48,201 nucleotides of DNA, taken from positions 1-48,201 of the forward strand of contig JAIPAL010000010.1 of the NCBI GenBank assembly GCA_021740085.1, written 5' to 3'. The notes beneath the pieces are model-generated. The model was not told the DNA's origin and made no database searches. It saw nothing but the letters and a program-made list of their open reading frames with translations. A program made the translations under genes and the position numbers. This DNA comes from Crocinitomicaceae bacterium. Lineage in GTDB: Bacteria; Bacteroidota; Bacteroidia; Flavobacteriales_D; Crocinitomicaceae. Every line of letters starts with the position of its first letter. The first letter of the stretch is position 1. Positions 33,601 to 41,583 of this stretch are shown in pieces.

Positions 33601-33791
33601 CTCAAAAATTAAAGCGCTTGAAAATAGATTCTTTCAGAATTTATACAGCAGTAAACAATTTATTTACCCTAACCAAGTATCAAGGATTTGACCCTGACAT
33701 TGGTTCTCCTGGAGTTTTAGCAGCTGGAGTAGATTACGGATTTTATCCGCAAGCAAAAACGTATATGGTAGGTATTCAACTTAAATTTTAA
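30693..33791 (+). CDS. SusC/RagA-family TonB-linked outer-membrane transporter
   Basis: 1032 residues from the ATG at 30693 (TTG at 30672 rejected). Signal peptide ending AFS-Q; carboxypeptidase-like regulatory domain (about 20-95, TVSGVVLNEQNEQIPFVTV); TonB box region EEVVVVGYGT; plug domain (about 110-235) with VDQALQGQVAGVNV, IRIRGISTFGDNDPLILVDG and IYGVRAANGVIIVETK; then the 22-strand barrel ending YMVGIQLKF. It imports oligosaccharides across the outer membrane with TonB energy and pairs with the SusD protein encoded 3 bases downstream. The locus context points to laminarin-like oligosaccharides. Confidence 0.95.
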   Translation: MIKHILLTVTLFLSGIYAFSQNTTVSGVVLNEQNEQIPFVTVVEKGQKNGVVTDLKGNYSITLIDTSKAILIFSFSGYAKTEIPVNGRKIVDVLMSNFITKDVEEVVVVGYGTSKSKELTGASTKVGGENIEKLNISRVDQALQGQVAGVNVSTNSGSPGGSANIRIRGISTFGDNDPLILVDGIVYDSEGLNALNPSDIKSVNVLKDATAGIYGVRAANGVIIVETKNGSMNSKPKFEYNAYYGIQQTARKLDLLTAQEYAVIKNEMFAMGGQAMPFANTNIGIGTPWQDSVFTTSPVQSHNLSLSGGTLNTKYSIGLGYFTQDGIVGGSKSHFSRYNARLNFSTDMSAKLKLNSVLLFSNDSRNTLPENGIGSVLYNTINAFPNEPVYTPNGQFSYLEEVSDIINPIAQIKNQYNWGTAAKFVGKEEFVYAFNENLSFTNRFNYNYSIINSKVFSPLVWYGDGKYANTAINEALESPTVEIADSVFIERGAAVYEERSSYLDLSYEGFLNYDRTFQEVHTFKGTAGISIFQRKGESLNGTGYGIPNNSLDYADISANTAQGGFLNNVGSWEFKERLISSFMRLEYAYDSKYLFSTILRRDGSSKFGPNSRYGFFPTFSGGWLLSEEKFYNLKFINFLKFRASFGVSGNDQIPNFAYRGLLNGEGVYVFNDVITPGVAIGRPSNPDLKWETTRQFNIGADMTFWNKLDFTTNYFIKNTFDLLFQPEVTAVLGSYGPGGYPPIINAGNVSNKGVELELAYKTQRKKPFTADLNINFTTISNKVTAVPEGVDYIPGAQFSVGGDVATRFQTGYEIGYFFGYETAGIFQTQEEIDNAAVVQDGAQPGDLIFVDQNGDGVVNFNGDLDKTYLGSPIPDFTMGFAFNLKYKGFDLSGSLYAAIGQEIIRNYERQQPYANQLGYVVDRWTGPGSTNEHPRVTTGQTRNNVFSSYFVEDGSFARLKNIQLGYTVPSQKLKRLKIDSFRIYTAVNNLFTLTKYQGFDPDIGSPGVLAAGVDYGFYPQAKTYMVGIQLKF

Positions 33792-33794
33792 GAC

Positions 33795-35255
33795 ATGAAG
33801 CGATTTAAACAGGTTATTTTTAGTGTACTTATTGTTTTCTTATCGGCAGGTTGCGATAAATTTCTTAACATAGATCCTCCCTATACGCAGGATGTAGAAA
33901 ACTTTTTTGAAACGAAAGAAGATTATGAGCGTGCTTTAACTGGCGCATATGATTTACTTCAGGGTTCGTTCATGTCATTTTGGATTGGTGAAATAGCTTC
34001 TGATAATTCAATTGCTGGTGGAGAAAGTGTAAATGACTCTCAAGGATTACATCAAATTGATGACATGACTCACGGTGGCGTAAACAATGAGCTACGAAAT
34101 GTACTTAGATGGAATTATGCTGGAATCACCCGCGCTAATTATCTCTTAGAAAACAAGGATAAAATTGATTTTCAAGGGAAAGAACATATCATTGCTGAAG
34201 CTAGATTCCTACGAGCATATTATTATTTCGAACTGGTAAAGTTTTTTGGGGACATTCCGCTTATTATTGATAAAAGAATTGGTATTGAAGAGGCAATGCA
34301 ATTGCCAAGAACACCGAAAGCAGAAGTTTATGCTCAAATAGAAGAGGATTTTACCTATGCTGCGTCCATATTAAATCCGGTTGCAAGTCAAAAAGGCCGT
34401 GCGACAAAAGGAGCTGCATTGGCATTTTTAGGGAAGGCTTATTTATACCAAAACAAATTTGCGCAAGCAGCGTCAACTTTTGATGAAGTGATTGCTATGG
34501 GCATGTATAGTTTAATTCCTGATTATAATTTGTTATTTGCAGCAAACAATGAAAATAATAGCGAAACAGTTTTTGATGTTCAATATTCTGGCTTAGAAGG
34601 TGGCTCTTATGGTTGCTATATTTGTTTAGAGGGAAATGCTGCAGTTGGTTTCCAGGGTATACGTCAATATAATGGACCTGTTTACGGTGATGGAAACAGC
34701 TACAACTTGCCTACGCAAGCGCTTTATGATGCTTTTTCTTCACTTGATCTTCGCAGAGGAGCAACAATTTTAGATATTGATGCTTTTATAGCAACCCAGC
34801 CAAACCCATCCTCGATTTCTTATGCTCTTGGCGCAGGAGGTCATACGGGTTTTTACAATAATAAGTATATAAAAAGGCAAGGTGAAATCGGATTGCCGGA
34901 CAATGATTTAACTAGTCCTGTAAATTATCGAGTAATTCGTTATGCAGATGTACTTTTAATGGCAGCTGAAGCGCATTATCAGAGTGGAAACACAGCTACA
35001 GCGCAGTCCTTAGTTACTCAAGTACGTCTTCGAGTAGGTGTTCAACCTATTCCTGTTAATTCCCTTGATGTCATTTACAGAGAAAGACGTTATGAATTAT
35101 CTGGTGAGGGACATCGCTTTTTTGACTTAGTTAGAACAGGAAAAGCCGCTGATTTTATTAATGGTTTTGTGGCTGGAAAGCATGAGGTTTTTCCGATACC
35201 TCAAGTGGAAATAGATTTAGCAGGAGGAAATTGGCCTCAAAATAATGGATATTAA
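33795..35255 (+). CDS. SusD/RagB-family glycan-binding lipoprotein
   Basis: 486 residues. Lipoprotein signal ending FLSAGC (Cys20), followed by DKFLNIDPP, the usual start of mature SusD proteins. The TPR-like helical core includes AEARFLRAYYYFELVKFFGDIPL and GAALAFLGKAYLYQNKF. The C-terminal region has the conserved YRVIRYADVLLMAAEAHYQSG and YRERRYELSGEGHRFFDLVRTG. It caps the SusC barrel and binds the glycan substrate at the surface. Just 3 bases separate it from susC, so the pair is co-transcribed. Confidence 0.95.
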   Translation: MKRFKQVIFSVLIVFLSAGCDKFLNIDPPYTQDVENFFETKEDYERALTGAYDLLQGSFMSFWIGEIASDNSIAGGESVNDSQGLHQIDDMTHGGVNNELRNVLRWNYAGITRANYLLENKDKIDFQGKEHIIAEARFLRAYYYFELVKFFGDIPLIIDKRIGIEEAMQLPRTPKAEVYAQIEEDFTYAASILNPVASQKGRATKGAALAFLGKAYLYQNKFAQAASTFDEVIAMGMYSLIPDYNLLFAANNENNSETVFDVQYSGLEGGSYGCYICLEGNAAVGFQGIRQYNGPVYGDGNSYNLPTQALYDAFSSLDLRRGATILDIDAFIATQPNPSSISYALGAGGHTGFYNNKYIKRQGEIGLPDNDLTSPVNYRVIRYADVLLMAAEAHYQSGNTATAQSLVTQVRLRVGVQPIPVNSLDVIYRERRYELSGEGHRFFDLVRTGKAADFINGFVAGKHEVFPIPQVEIDLAGGNWPQNNGY

Positions 35256-35265
35256 ATTAATATAG

Positions 35266-36117
35266 ATGAAAAAGACTCTTTTTTTAATAGCAAGTATTTC
35301 TATGCTCTTTATTGGGTGTAAAAAAGATAATCCACAATTAGGAAATCCACCTACTTTAGCAGAGGCATCGTTTACGTATAGCGTTTCTTCAACAAGTGCG
35401 AATGTTCTTAATCTAACGGCCGCCAGCCAGAATTACCAATGTTTGTGGGATTTTGGCAACGGGGTAAAAGCTCAAGGGGCAACAGCAGTAGCCTCTTATC
35501 CATACGCTGGAACGTATACTATAAAGCTAACGGTTTTTAATAATGGTGGAAGCAGAAGCACTACCCAAGATGTTGTAATAGCCCAAACAGACTTATCACT
35601 CCTTAACAACCCAATATTTACAAAGTTAACAGGTGGTGCAAATGGTCCTGGATTTAAAACGTGGGTGATTGATTCTACCCAAACAGGGCATATGGGCGTA
35701 GGGCCAGACCCAGAAAGTGCTTTAGGAACTGTTCCTGAGTGGTGGGCTGCAGGTCCTTTGGATAAAGCAGGGGTAGGACTTTACAACGACAAATATATTT
35801 TTACATTAAACGGATTTAAGTTTGATATGATTACCAATGGTGACGTTTATGTGCATAACTCCTTGTCCGGCAGTTTTCCAGGGTCCTTTCAAAACCTAGG
35901 CGATTTTACAGCCCCGTATGGAGATCAATTAGATAAAACTTGGCTTTTAGAGGAAGGTGCCTCACCAACCATTACCGTTTCAAATGGATCCTTTTTAGGA
36001 TTCTACACAGGGGTATTAACTTACCGTATATTAGATTTAACTGATTCAACCATGCAACTACAGTATGGACACCATGCTGGTGGTTTGAAGTGGTACTTGA
36101 AATTAAAAACAGAATAA
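35266..36117 (+). CDS. PKD-domain surface glycan-binding lipoprotein
   Basis: 283 residues. Lipoprotein signal LFIGC (Cys18) followed by KKDN, a sequence that fits surface export of Bacteroidota lipoproteins. Residues about 30-108 are a PKD domain (CLWDFGNGVKAQGATAVAS, YAGTYTIKLTVFNNGG). Residues about 120-283 are a beta-rich domain with many Trp and Gly (GFKTWVIDS, VPEWWAAGP) that ends ITVSNGSFLGFYTG, MQLQYGHHAGGLKWYLKLK. The last part resembles the N-terminal domain of the protein encoded at 39706. It takes the place of SusE/SusF in this locus; a glycan-binding role is inferred. Confidence 0.82.
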   Translation: MKKTLFLIASISMLFIGCKKDNPQLGNPPTLAEASFTYSVSSTSANVLNLTAASQNYQCLWDFGNGVKAQGATAVASYPYAGTYTIKLTVFNNGGSRSTTQDVVIAQTDLSLLNNPIFTKLTGGANGPGFKTWVIDSTQTGHMGVGPDPESALGTVPEWWAAGPLDKAGVGLYNDKYIFTLNGFKFDMITNGDVYVHNSLSGSFPGSFQNLGDFTAPYGDQLDKTWLLEEGASPTITVSNGSFLGFYTGVLTYRILDLTDSTMQLQYGHHAGGLKWYLKLKTE

Positions 36118-36131
36118 CTAACTTTTAGAAT

Positions 36132-37220
36132 ATGAATATTAATTGCTTATTGATTATTTCCCTTGCAGGAATAACAGCGTGTAAAAAACCCGTTCCACCT
36201 GCAGTTACCTTGCCAAGTAATCTCCAAACAACGTTTGTTGTTACTAATGGAGCTGTAGCTGTTTCAGCCCAGGCCGAAAACGCAAACTTTTACACGATGA
36301 CCTTCTATCATGGAAACGATTCAACAGTGGTAGAATCTCAAGCCGGCACCGCTACTCACGTATTTACAGTGTCGGGGACATATACCATTAAAACGAAGGC
36401 TCACGCTACTTATGCTGATTACATATCAAAAACGGATTTAGTACAAGTGACTGTCTCTAATGGTCAAGGCGGTCAGCCTTCTTCGGGATATACAAGTCCA
36501 CTGACGTATCCTAATTATACATTAGTTTGGCAAGATGAATTTAATGGGACAGCCTTGTCAACTGATTGGACCTATGATATTGGTAACGGCTCATGGGGGT
36601 GGGGTAATAACGAATTGCAGTACTATACCAACCAGAATGCTACAGTAGCTAATGGCGTATTGCAAATTCAGGCCAAACAAGAACAGTTCAATGGACAGGC
36701 ATATACTTCATCAAGGATAAAAACTCAAGGCTTAAAATCTTGGAAATATGGTAGAGTTGATATTCGCGCAGCCCTTCCATATGGTCAAGGGATATGGCCG
36801 GCTTTGTGGATGTTGGGGGATAATATCACCTCTGCGGGTTGGCCAGCTTGCGGTGAAATTGATATTATGGAAATGAAAGGTGGTGCAGGTGCCAATGATA
36901 GAACTACTTTTGGAACGATACACTGGCAAGATAATGGTGCACATGCCCAATACGGCGGAACTACAACCTTAGCTAGTGGAAAATTTGCTGATGAATTTCA
37001 CGTTTTTTCAATTGTTTGGGACCAAGCCGGGATTCATTGGCTTTTGGACAATGTGGAATTTAAGTCTGTTAGCACAACACCTGCAGAACTTAGCGAATTT
37101 CAGGAAAAATTCTTTTTAATTTTTAACGTAGCTGTTGGTGGAAATTTCCCAGGAAATCCAGATGCTACCACGGTCTTACCTCAATCTATGTACGTGGATT
37201 ATGTAAGAGTTTTCCAATAA
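36132..37220 (+). CDS. GH16 endo-beta-1,3-glucanase (laminarinase-type) lipoprotein
   Basis: 362 residues. Lipoprotein signal GITAC (Cys17), then a PKD-like or Ig-like domain (about 25-112) and a GH16 catalytic domain (about 120-362). Catalytic motif: GEIDIMEMKG, with Glu242 as nucleophile, Asp244 as helper and Glu247 as acid/base; the extra Met before the second Glu (the beta-bulge form) is typical of laminarinases rather than kappa-carrageenases. WQDEFNG, GIWPALWMLG and FFLIFNVAVGGNFPG agree. It should cut internal beta-1,3 bonds of laminarin-like glucans at the cell surface. It starts 14 bases after the PKD lipoprotein gene. Confidence 0.93.
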   Translation: MNINCLLIISLAGITACKKPVPPAVTLPSNLQTTFVVTNGAVAVSAQAENANFYTMTFYHGNDSTVVESQAGTATHVFTVSGTYTIKTKAHATYADYISKTDLVQVTVSNGQGGQPSSGYTSPLTYPNYTLVWQDEFNGTALSTDWTYDIGNGSWGWGNNELQYYTNQNATVANGVLQIQAKQEQFNGQAYTSSRIKTQGLKSWKYGRVDIRAALPYGQGIWPALWMLGDNITSAGWPACGEIDIMEMKGGAGANDRTTFGTIHWQDNGAHAQYGGTTTLASGKFADEFHVFSIVWDQAGIHWLLDNVEFKSVSTTPAELSEFQEKFFLIFNVAVGGNFPGNPDATTVLPQSMYVDYVRVFQ

Positions 37221-37256
37221 GAATTGAAAATAAGTTCAAAGAATAATTTGATTAGT

Positions 37257-39590
37257 ATGAAAGTTATTACGTTCGTTTTAGGGGCTTGTCTTTGCGTTTT
37301 TGTATCGTGTAAAAGTGCTAATGAAGTGGTTCAGCAGGCTAATGTTCAGGCCTCTTTCTCGCTTCCTACAGAAGATGAACAGGAAATTAATAACTTGATT
37401 GCTAAGATGAGCTTAGCGGAAAAGGTTGGTCAGACCTGTCAAATTACACTTGATGTCTTGCTGAAAACAAATTCCGATGGATCAGCAAGAACGATAGCGG
37501 AAATTAATGAAGAAAAGTTAAAAGAGGCCATTGAGGTGTATAAAGTGGGTTCCGTCTTAAATGTGGGAAGCCACACCTTAGGTCTTACAGAATGGGAAGG
37601 TATTCTGAAGGCTGTACATCGAAATTATCAGCAAGGCCTTTCGAGAGTTCCGGTTATTTATGGTGTAGATGCTATTCACGGGGTAAACTATACGGTAGGT
37701 GGCACATTATTTCCCCAGGAAATAGGATTAGCTGCAACATGGAATCCATCATTAGCAGGAACTTTTGGTGAAATTACCGCCTATGAATTACGCGCTTCCG
37801 GAATTCCTTGGAATTTTTCACCTGTGTTGGATTTAGCACGTCAACCATTATGGTCCAGAACATTTGAAACACTTGGCGAAGATCCTTATTTAGCGTCGCA
37901 AATGGGTGCAGCAATAGTGACCGGTTACCAAGGAAAAGGGGGAGTTGACGCCTTTCATGTCGCGGCGTGTATGAAACATTTTGTCGGTTATTCTGCAACT
38001 ACTAGTGGAAGAGATCGAACACCAGCTTGGATTCCCCAAAAATACATGACGGAATTGTATTTACCATCGTTTAAAAAAGCAGTAGAGGCTGGTGCCCTAA
38101 CCGTGATGATTAATAGTGGCGTCGTGAATGGTATTCCAGGCCACACGAATTATGATTTAATCACCAAAACATTAAAACAAGATTGGGGATTTCAAGGTTT
38201 TGCAGTATCCGATTGGGAGGATTTTATTATGCTTCATACGGTTCATAGGACAGCTCCTACGCTTGCTGATGCCTACATACAATCGTTTAATGCCGGTGTT
38301 GATATGAGTATGGTGCCACTCAGCCCACAGTATAAGGAATATTGTAAACTCATGATGGAAGCTGTTCAAGCTGGAAAAATTACGGTGGAGCGCTTAGATG
38401 ATGCCGTGCGAAGAATTTTACGCGTTAAAATGAAACTGGATCTTTTTAAGCATCCAATTCCAACTTTCTCGATGTATCCCGATTTCGGATCAACCAAATT
38501 TAAAATTATAGCTAAACAAGCGGCAACAGAATCAATAACCTTATTGAAAAACAATCAAGGCACACTTCCTTTAAACACAAAACAAAAAGTAATGATTGCT
38601 GGTCCTACAGCGGATAATTTAATTTTTCTAAATGGGGCTTGGACCCACACCTGGCAAGGAGTCGAAAAACAATACAATACCAAGGGCTGCTTAACCATCA
38701 GAGAAGTGTTTGAACAAAAGTTAGGGAAAGAAAATTGTCTGTATGCTCCTGGCGCATCCCTCACCCTTGACGAAAAAGGTTATGAAAAAACAGTTTATAC
38801 CGACTTAAAAGAATATAATTCAATGCTCGATAAAGCAGATGTTCTTGTTCTTTGTTTAGGAGAACTTCCCGCTACGGAAAAACCGGGTGATATTCTTAGT
38901 TTAAATTTAGATCCGCAACAGCGTGAACTTGCGAAGCTGGCCTATGCAAAAAATAAAAAGGTTGTACTTGTTCTTTTAGAAGGAAGACCGAGAATTATTC
39001 ATGATATTGTTGATAGCGCTTCGGCCATTATTCAATGTTACTTGCCAGGAGATTATGGTGCAGAAGCCTTAATTAATTTGATGTATGGAGAGGCAAATTT
39101 TAGCGGCAAACTTCCTTATACGTATCCAAAACATGATGGCGTAATCGAATTTTATGACCACCCAAGAAGTGTAGATCGATCTAAAGATGGTTCTTTTAAT
39201 GCGTATGATCCAGAATGGGATTTTGGATTTGGCTTATCGTATTCAAAAGTTACTTACTCTAAGCTAACGTTGAACAATTCCATGATGCATAAAAATGATA
39301 GCCTTAGGGTGTCTGTTTTTATCCAAAACGAAAGTAATCTGAAAACAGATGAGGTGGTCCAATTGTATCTCAGTGACCAATATGCTAGCTTTGTGCCTAC
39401 CGGAAAAAGTCTAAAACGTTTTGAGAAAGTTTCCCTTCAAGCAAATGAGCGCAAAGAGCTTGTTTTTTACCTTTACCCCGAAGATCTAAAATTTGCTGAT
39501 CACGCTGGAAATGATATGCTTGAACAAGGAGATTATACCCTTTCAATTGGCAACCAGCTACTTGATTTTAAATTCTTATTAACTAATTAA
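37257..39590 (+). CDS. GH3 beta-glucosidase lipoprotein
   Basis: 777 residues from the ATG at 37257; a TTG at 37224 would add eleven residues before the signal and is rejected. Lipoprotein signal VFVSC (Cys18). N-terminal GH3 TIM barrel with IYGVDAIHGVNYTVGGTLFP, KHFVGYS and the nucleophile region FAVSDWEDF (Asp319). The second domain (SITLLKNNQGTLPL, GDYGAEALINLMYGEANFSGKLPYT) and a C-terminal FnIII-like domain (about 660-777) complete the usual three-domain form. It releases glucose from beta-glucan oligosaccharides made by the GH16 enzyme. It is the last gene of the susC operon. Confidence 0.93.
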   Translation: MKVITFVLGACLCVFVSCKSANEVVQQANVQASFSLPTEDEQEINNLIAKMSLAEKVGQTCQITLDVLLKTNSDGSARTIAEINEEKLKEAIEVYKVGSVLNVGSHTLGLTEWEGILKAVHRNYQQGLSRVPVIYGVDAIHGVNYTVGGTLFPQEIGLAATWNPSLAGTFGEITAYELRASGIPWNFSPVLDLARQPLWSRTFETLGEDPYLASQMGAAIVTGYQGKGGVDAFHVAACMKHFVGYSATTSGRDRTPAWIPQKYMTELYLPSFKKAVEAGALTVMINSGVVNGIPGHTNYDLITKTLKQDWGFQGFAVSDWEDFIMLHTVHRTAPTLADAYIQSFNAGVDMSMVPLSPQYKEYCKLMMEAVQAGKITVERLDDAVRRILRVKMKLDLFKHPIPTFSMYPDFGSTKFKIIAKQAATESITLLKNNQGTLPLNTKQKVMIAGPTADNLIFLNGAWTHTWQGVEKQYNTKGCLTIREVFEQKLGKENCLYAPGASLTLDEKGYEKTVYTDLKEYNSMLDKADVLVLCLGELPATEKPGDILSLNLDPQQRELAKLAYAKNKKVVLVLLEGRPRIIHDIVDSASAIIQCYLPGDYGAEALINLMYGEANFSGKLPYTYPKHDGVIEFYDHPRSVDRSKDGSFNAYDPEWDFGFGLSYSKVTYSKLTLNNSMMHKNDSLRVSVFIQNESNLKTDEVVQLYLSDQYASFVPTGKSLKRFEKVSLQANERKELVFYLYPEDLKFADHAGNDMLEQGDYTLSIGNQLLDFKFLLTN

Positions 39591-39626
39591 TAGTTTTTTA
39601 GCCAATTAAGTTAAAAAAATAATCAC

Positions 39627-39647
39627 TTATTGTATTTCTTACTATAT
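39627..39647. promoter_or_regulatory. Candidate operator before the tandem-repeat glycan-binding gene
   Basis: TTATTGT, seven bases, ACTATAT. It matches the susC site at 18 of 22 positions when one extra flank is included, and it overlaps the -7 box at 39643-39650, as expected for a repressor site. Confidence 0.5.
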
Positions 39648-39650
39648 TTG
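39643..39650 (+). promoter_or_regulatory. Candidate -7 box of the tandem-repeat glycan-binding gene
   Basis: TATATTTG matches TAnnTTTG. Transcription would start near 39656, giving a leader of about 50 bases to the ATG at 39706. No ideal -33 TTG is present. Confidence 0.4.
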
Positions 39651-39705
39651 TCTTTGAACTTTATTAAATTTATATTGTTATTCAATTAACTTAAATTATT
39701 TTACT

Positions 39706-41148
39706 ATGAAAAAACTATTACTATTTTTAGCATTCCCAATTTTAGGTGTATCTGCCCAAATTGAGGGAACCTGGAAACTGGCAGGTCAGGCAGGTGCCTT
39801 AGCTGTTGGTCCAGCATTGAATAATCTAACTTGGTTTTCAAGTTCTTTAGGCGACGTTACCACGAGAGCTTGTTTGTTCGACGATTCAATTAAATTTGCC
39901 CCTGGAGGTGCCATGACGCATTACATGGATGGAAGCACTTGGTTGGAAGCATGGCAAGGTGCTCCTGAAGGTTGCGGTACGCCTATCGCTCCTCACACAG
40001 GTGGTGCAGCAACTTATACGTTTGATGCCGCGTTAGGTACCTTAACGGTTAATGGTTTAGGCGCTCATTTGGGCTTGGCGAAAGTACACAACGCCGGTGA
40101 GCTCACAAGTCCTGCTGGAGCAGTTTCCTCTATTACTTACAACGTGCTTTTCTCTAACGGAGGAAATACCATGACTGTTCAAATTAATTTTGGTCCAGGA
40201 TGGTGGCAGTTTGTTTATCAAAAAACGGTAGTTATTAACCCTCCAACACCAAATATCACATTTAAAGTAGATATGAGTCAGTATGCTGGCCCTGCATATA
40301 CTGGGGTATTTGTTAACGGAACATTCAACGGTTGGAATGGTACTTCAAACCCAATGTCAGATGCAAATATGGATGGCGTTTGGGAGGCCACAGTTCCAAT
40401 TGGTGCTGGAGCTATTGAGTACAAGTTTACCCTTGATGGTTGGAATGGTCAGGAACAATTTGTTGGTGGTGAGACTTGTACCGTTACTAATGGAGGATTT
40501 ACAAATCGTTCATACACTGTTACTGGCGATGCTACTTTAGGCACTGTTTGTTATAACAGTTGTACCGCTTGTGCTAGCAATGTTACTTTCAAAGTAGACA
40601 TGGCTAATTATGTTGGTCTGCCTTACACAGGTGTTTTCATAAATGGAACATTCAACAATTGGTGTGGAGCGTGTAATCCAATGACGGATGCCAACATGGA
40701 TGGAATTTGGGAGGTTACTCTTCCATTACCAAATGGTTCAATCGAATATAAGTTCACCCTAGATGGTTGGAATGGTCAAGAGCAATTTGTTGGTGGTGAG
40801 CCTTGCACAGTAACAAATGGAGGATTTACGAATCGTTCATATACTGTTGCTGGAATAGCTGATTTAGGCGTTGTATGTTATAATACTTGCGCTGCTTGTG
40901 TTTCTGGTATCGAAGATATATCAAGCCAGGTGGTATCGGTTTATCCAAACCCATCTAATGGAAACTTGACAGTTGTGGCTAATTCATCAGCAATCTTGAG
41001 CAACATTACAAACATTATGGGTGAGACAGTCATGTCATTAAAAGGCAATGAAAGTAGCATCAATATTGAGAGCTTAAACGCTGGTATTTATTTCTTGAAC
41101 TTCACTGTGAAAGGAGAGAACCAAACAATCAGAATAGTTAGAAATTAA
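39706..41148 (+). CDS. Secreted protein with tandem carbohydrate-binding-like repeats, T9SS type A
   Basis: 480 residues with a signal peptide ending VSAQ. Residues about 19-175 are a beta-rich domain (EGTWKLAGQAGALAVGP to GPGWWQFVYQK) resembling the C-terminus of the PKD lipoprotein encoded at 35266. Two 109-residue repeats follow (from NITFKVDM and from NVTFKVDM), each with GVFxNGTFNxW, DANMDGxWE and EYKFTLDGWNGQEQFVGGE, like CBM48/AMPK-type early-set carbohydrate-binding domains. The last 80 or so residues (SVYPNPSNGNLTVV, AGIYFLNF) are a type A sorting signal. It probably binds beta-glucan at the surface or outside the cell. It is transcribed alone, between its own promoter and a strong terminator. 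Confidence 0.85.
   Translation: MKKLLLFLAFPILGVSAQIEGTWKLAGQAGALAVGPALNNLTWFSSSLGDVTTRACLFDDSIKFAPGGAMTHYMDGSTWLEAWQGAPEGCGTPIAPHTGGAATYTFDAALGTLTVNGLGAHLGLAKVHNAGELTSPAGAVSSITYNVLFSNGGNTMTVQINFGPGWWQFVYQKTVVINPPTPNITFKVDMSQYAGPAYTGVFVNGTFNGWNGTSNPMSDANMDGVWEATVPIGAGAIEYKFTLDGWNGQEQFVGGETCTVTNGGFTNRSYTVTGDATLGTVCYNSCTACASNVTFKVDMANYVGLPYTGVFINGTFNNWCGACNPMTDANMDGIWEVTLPLPNGSIEYKFTLDGWNGQEQFVGGEPCTVTNGGFTNRSYTVAGIADLGVVCYNTCAACVSGIEDISSQVVSVYPNPSNGNLTVVANSSAILSNITNIMGETVMSLKGNESSINIESLNAGIYFLNFTVKGENQTIRIVRN
40252..40905 (+). repeat. Two tandem 327-bp coding repeats
   Basis: Units 40252-40578 and 40579-40905 encode the two carbohydrate-binding-like domains. They are most alike over the segment encoding DGWNGQEQFVGG and NGGFTNRSYTV, where DNA differences are mostly silent. 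The second unit has WCGAC where the first has WNGTS. Confidence 0.8.
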
Positions 41149-41166
41149 GGATATCAACACCTAGTT

Positions 41167-41196
41167 AAAGGGGCGATTTTTTCGCCCCTTTTTTTT
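41167..41196 (+). terminator. Rho-independent terminator of the beta-glucan locus
   Basis: GGGGCGA and TCGCCCC pair around a five-T loop, extended by AAA/TTT, and the stem is followed by a run of eight or more T residues on the plus strand. It lies 18 bases after the stop at 41148. Confidence 0.9.
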
Positions 41197-41259
41197 GTCA
41201 ATAAAATTCGTAATTCAGTTAAATGAATAATTATTTTTATCTTGTCGGTATATATTAGG

Positions 41260-41508
41260 ATGCCAACACCACAAGACCAATCGAATAATCCCTTGCATGG
41301 GATAACGCTAGAGAAAATGCTCACTGAACTCCATGAAAAATTTGGCTGGGAGAAGCTCGCTTATTTTATTCCTATAAATTGTTTTAGTCACGAGCCTAGT
41401 GTAAAATCAAGTTTAAAATTTTTGAGACGCATGCCATGGGCTAGAGCCAAGGTCGAAAAACTGTACCTCGACCGAATTGTAAGTGAAAAGCTTAACGGCT
41501 TTGATTAA
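41260..41508 (+). CDS. VF530/DUF2132-family DNA-binding protein
   Basis: 82 residues from the ATG at 41260 (a TTG at 41242 is rejected). [58 protein letters not shown] matches the small VF530 family (DUF2132), for which DNA binding has been reported in a structural study as I recall. The protein is short, helical and mostly basic in its second half. It stands alone after the terminator of the glucan locus and is not obviously linked to it. Confidence 0.85.
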   Translation: MPTPQDQSNNPLHGITLEKMLTELHEKFGWEKLAYFIPINCFSHEPSVKSSLKFLRRMPWARAKVEKLYLDRIVSEKLNGFD

Positions 41509-41571
41509 TTTTTATGGAATTTAGATTTCGTGTTCTCCTAGACCTTTCCTTAATGATCACTTTATCTTTTG

Positions 41572-41579
41572 TACTTTTG
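41572..41579 (+). promoter_or_regulatory. -7 box four bases before a start codon
   Basis: TACTTTTG matches TAnnTTTG, and only four bases separate it from the ATG at 41584, so a transcript from this box would begin at about the A of the start codon. No -33 TTG is evident. Confidence 0.3.
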
Positions 41580-41583
41580 TACT

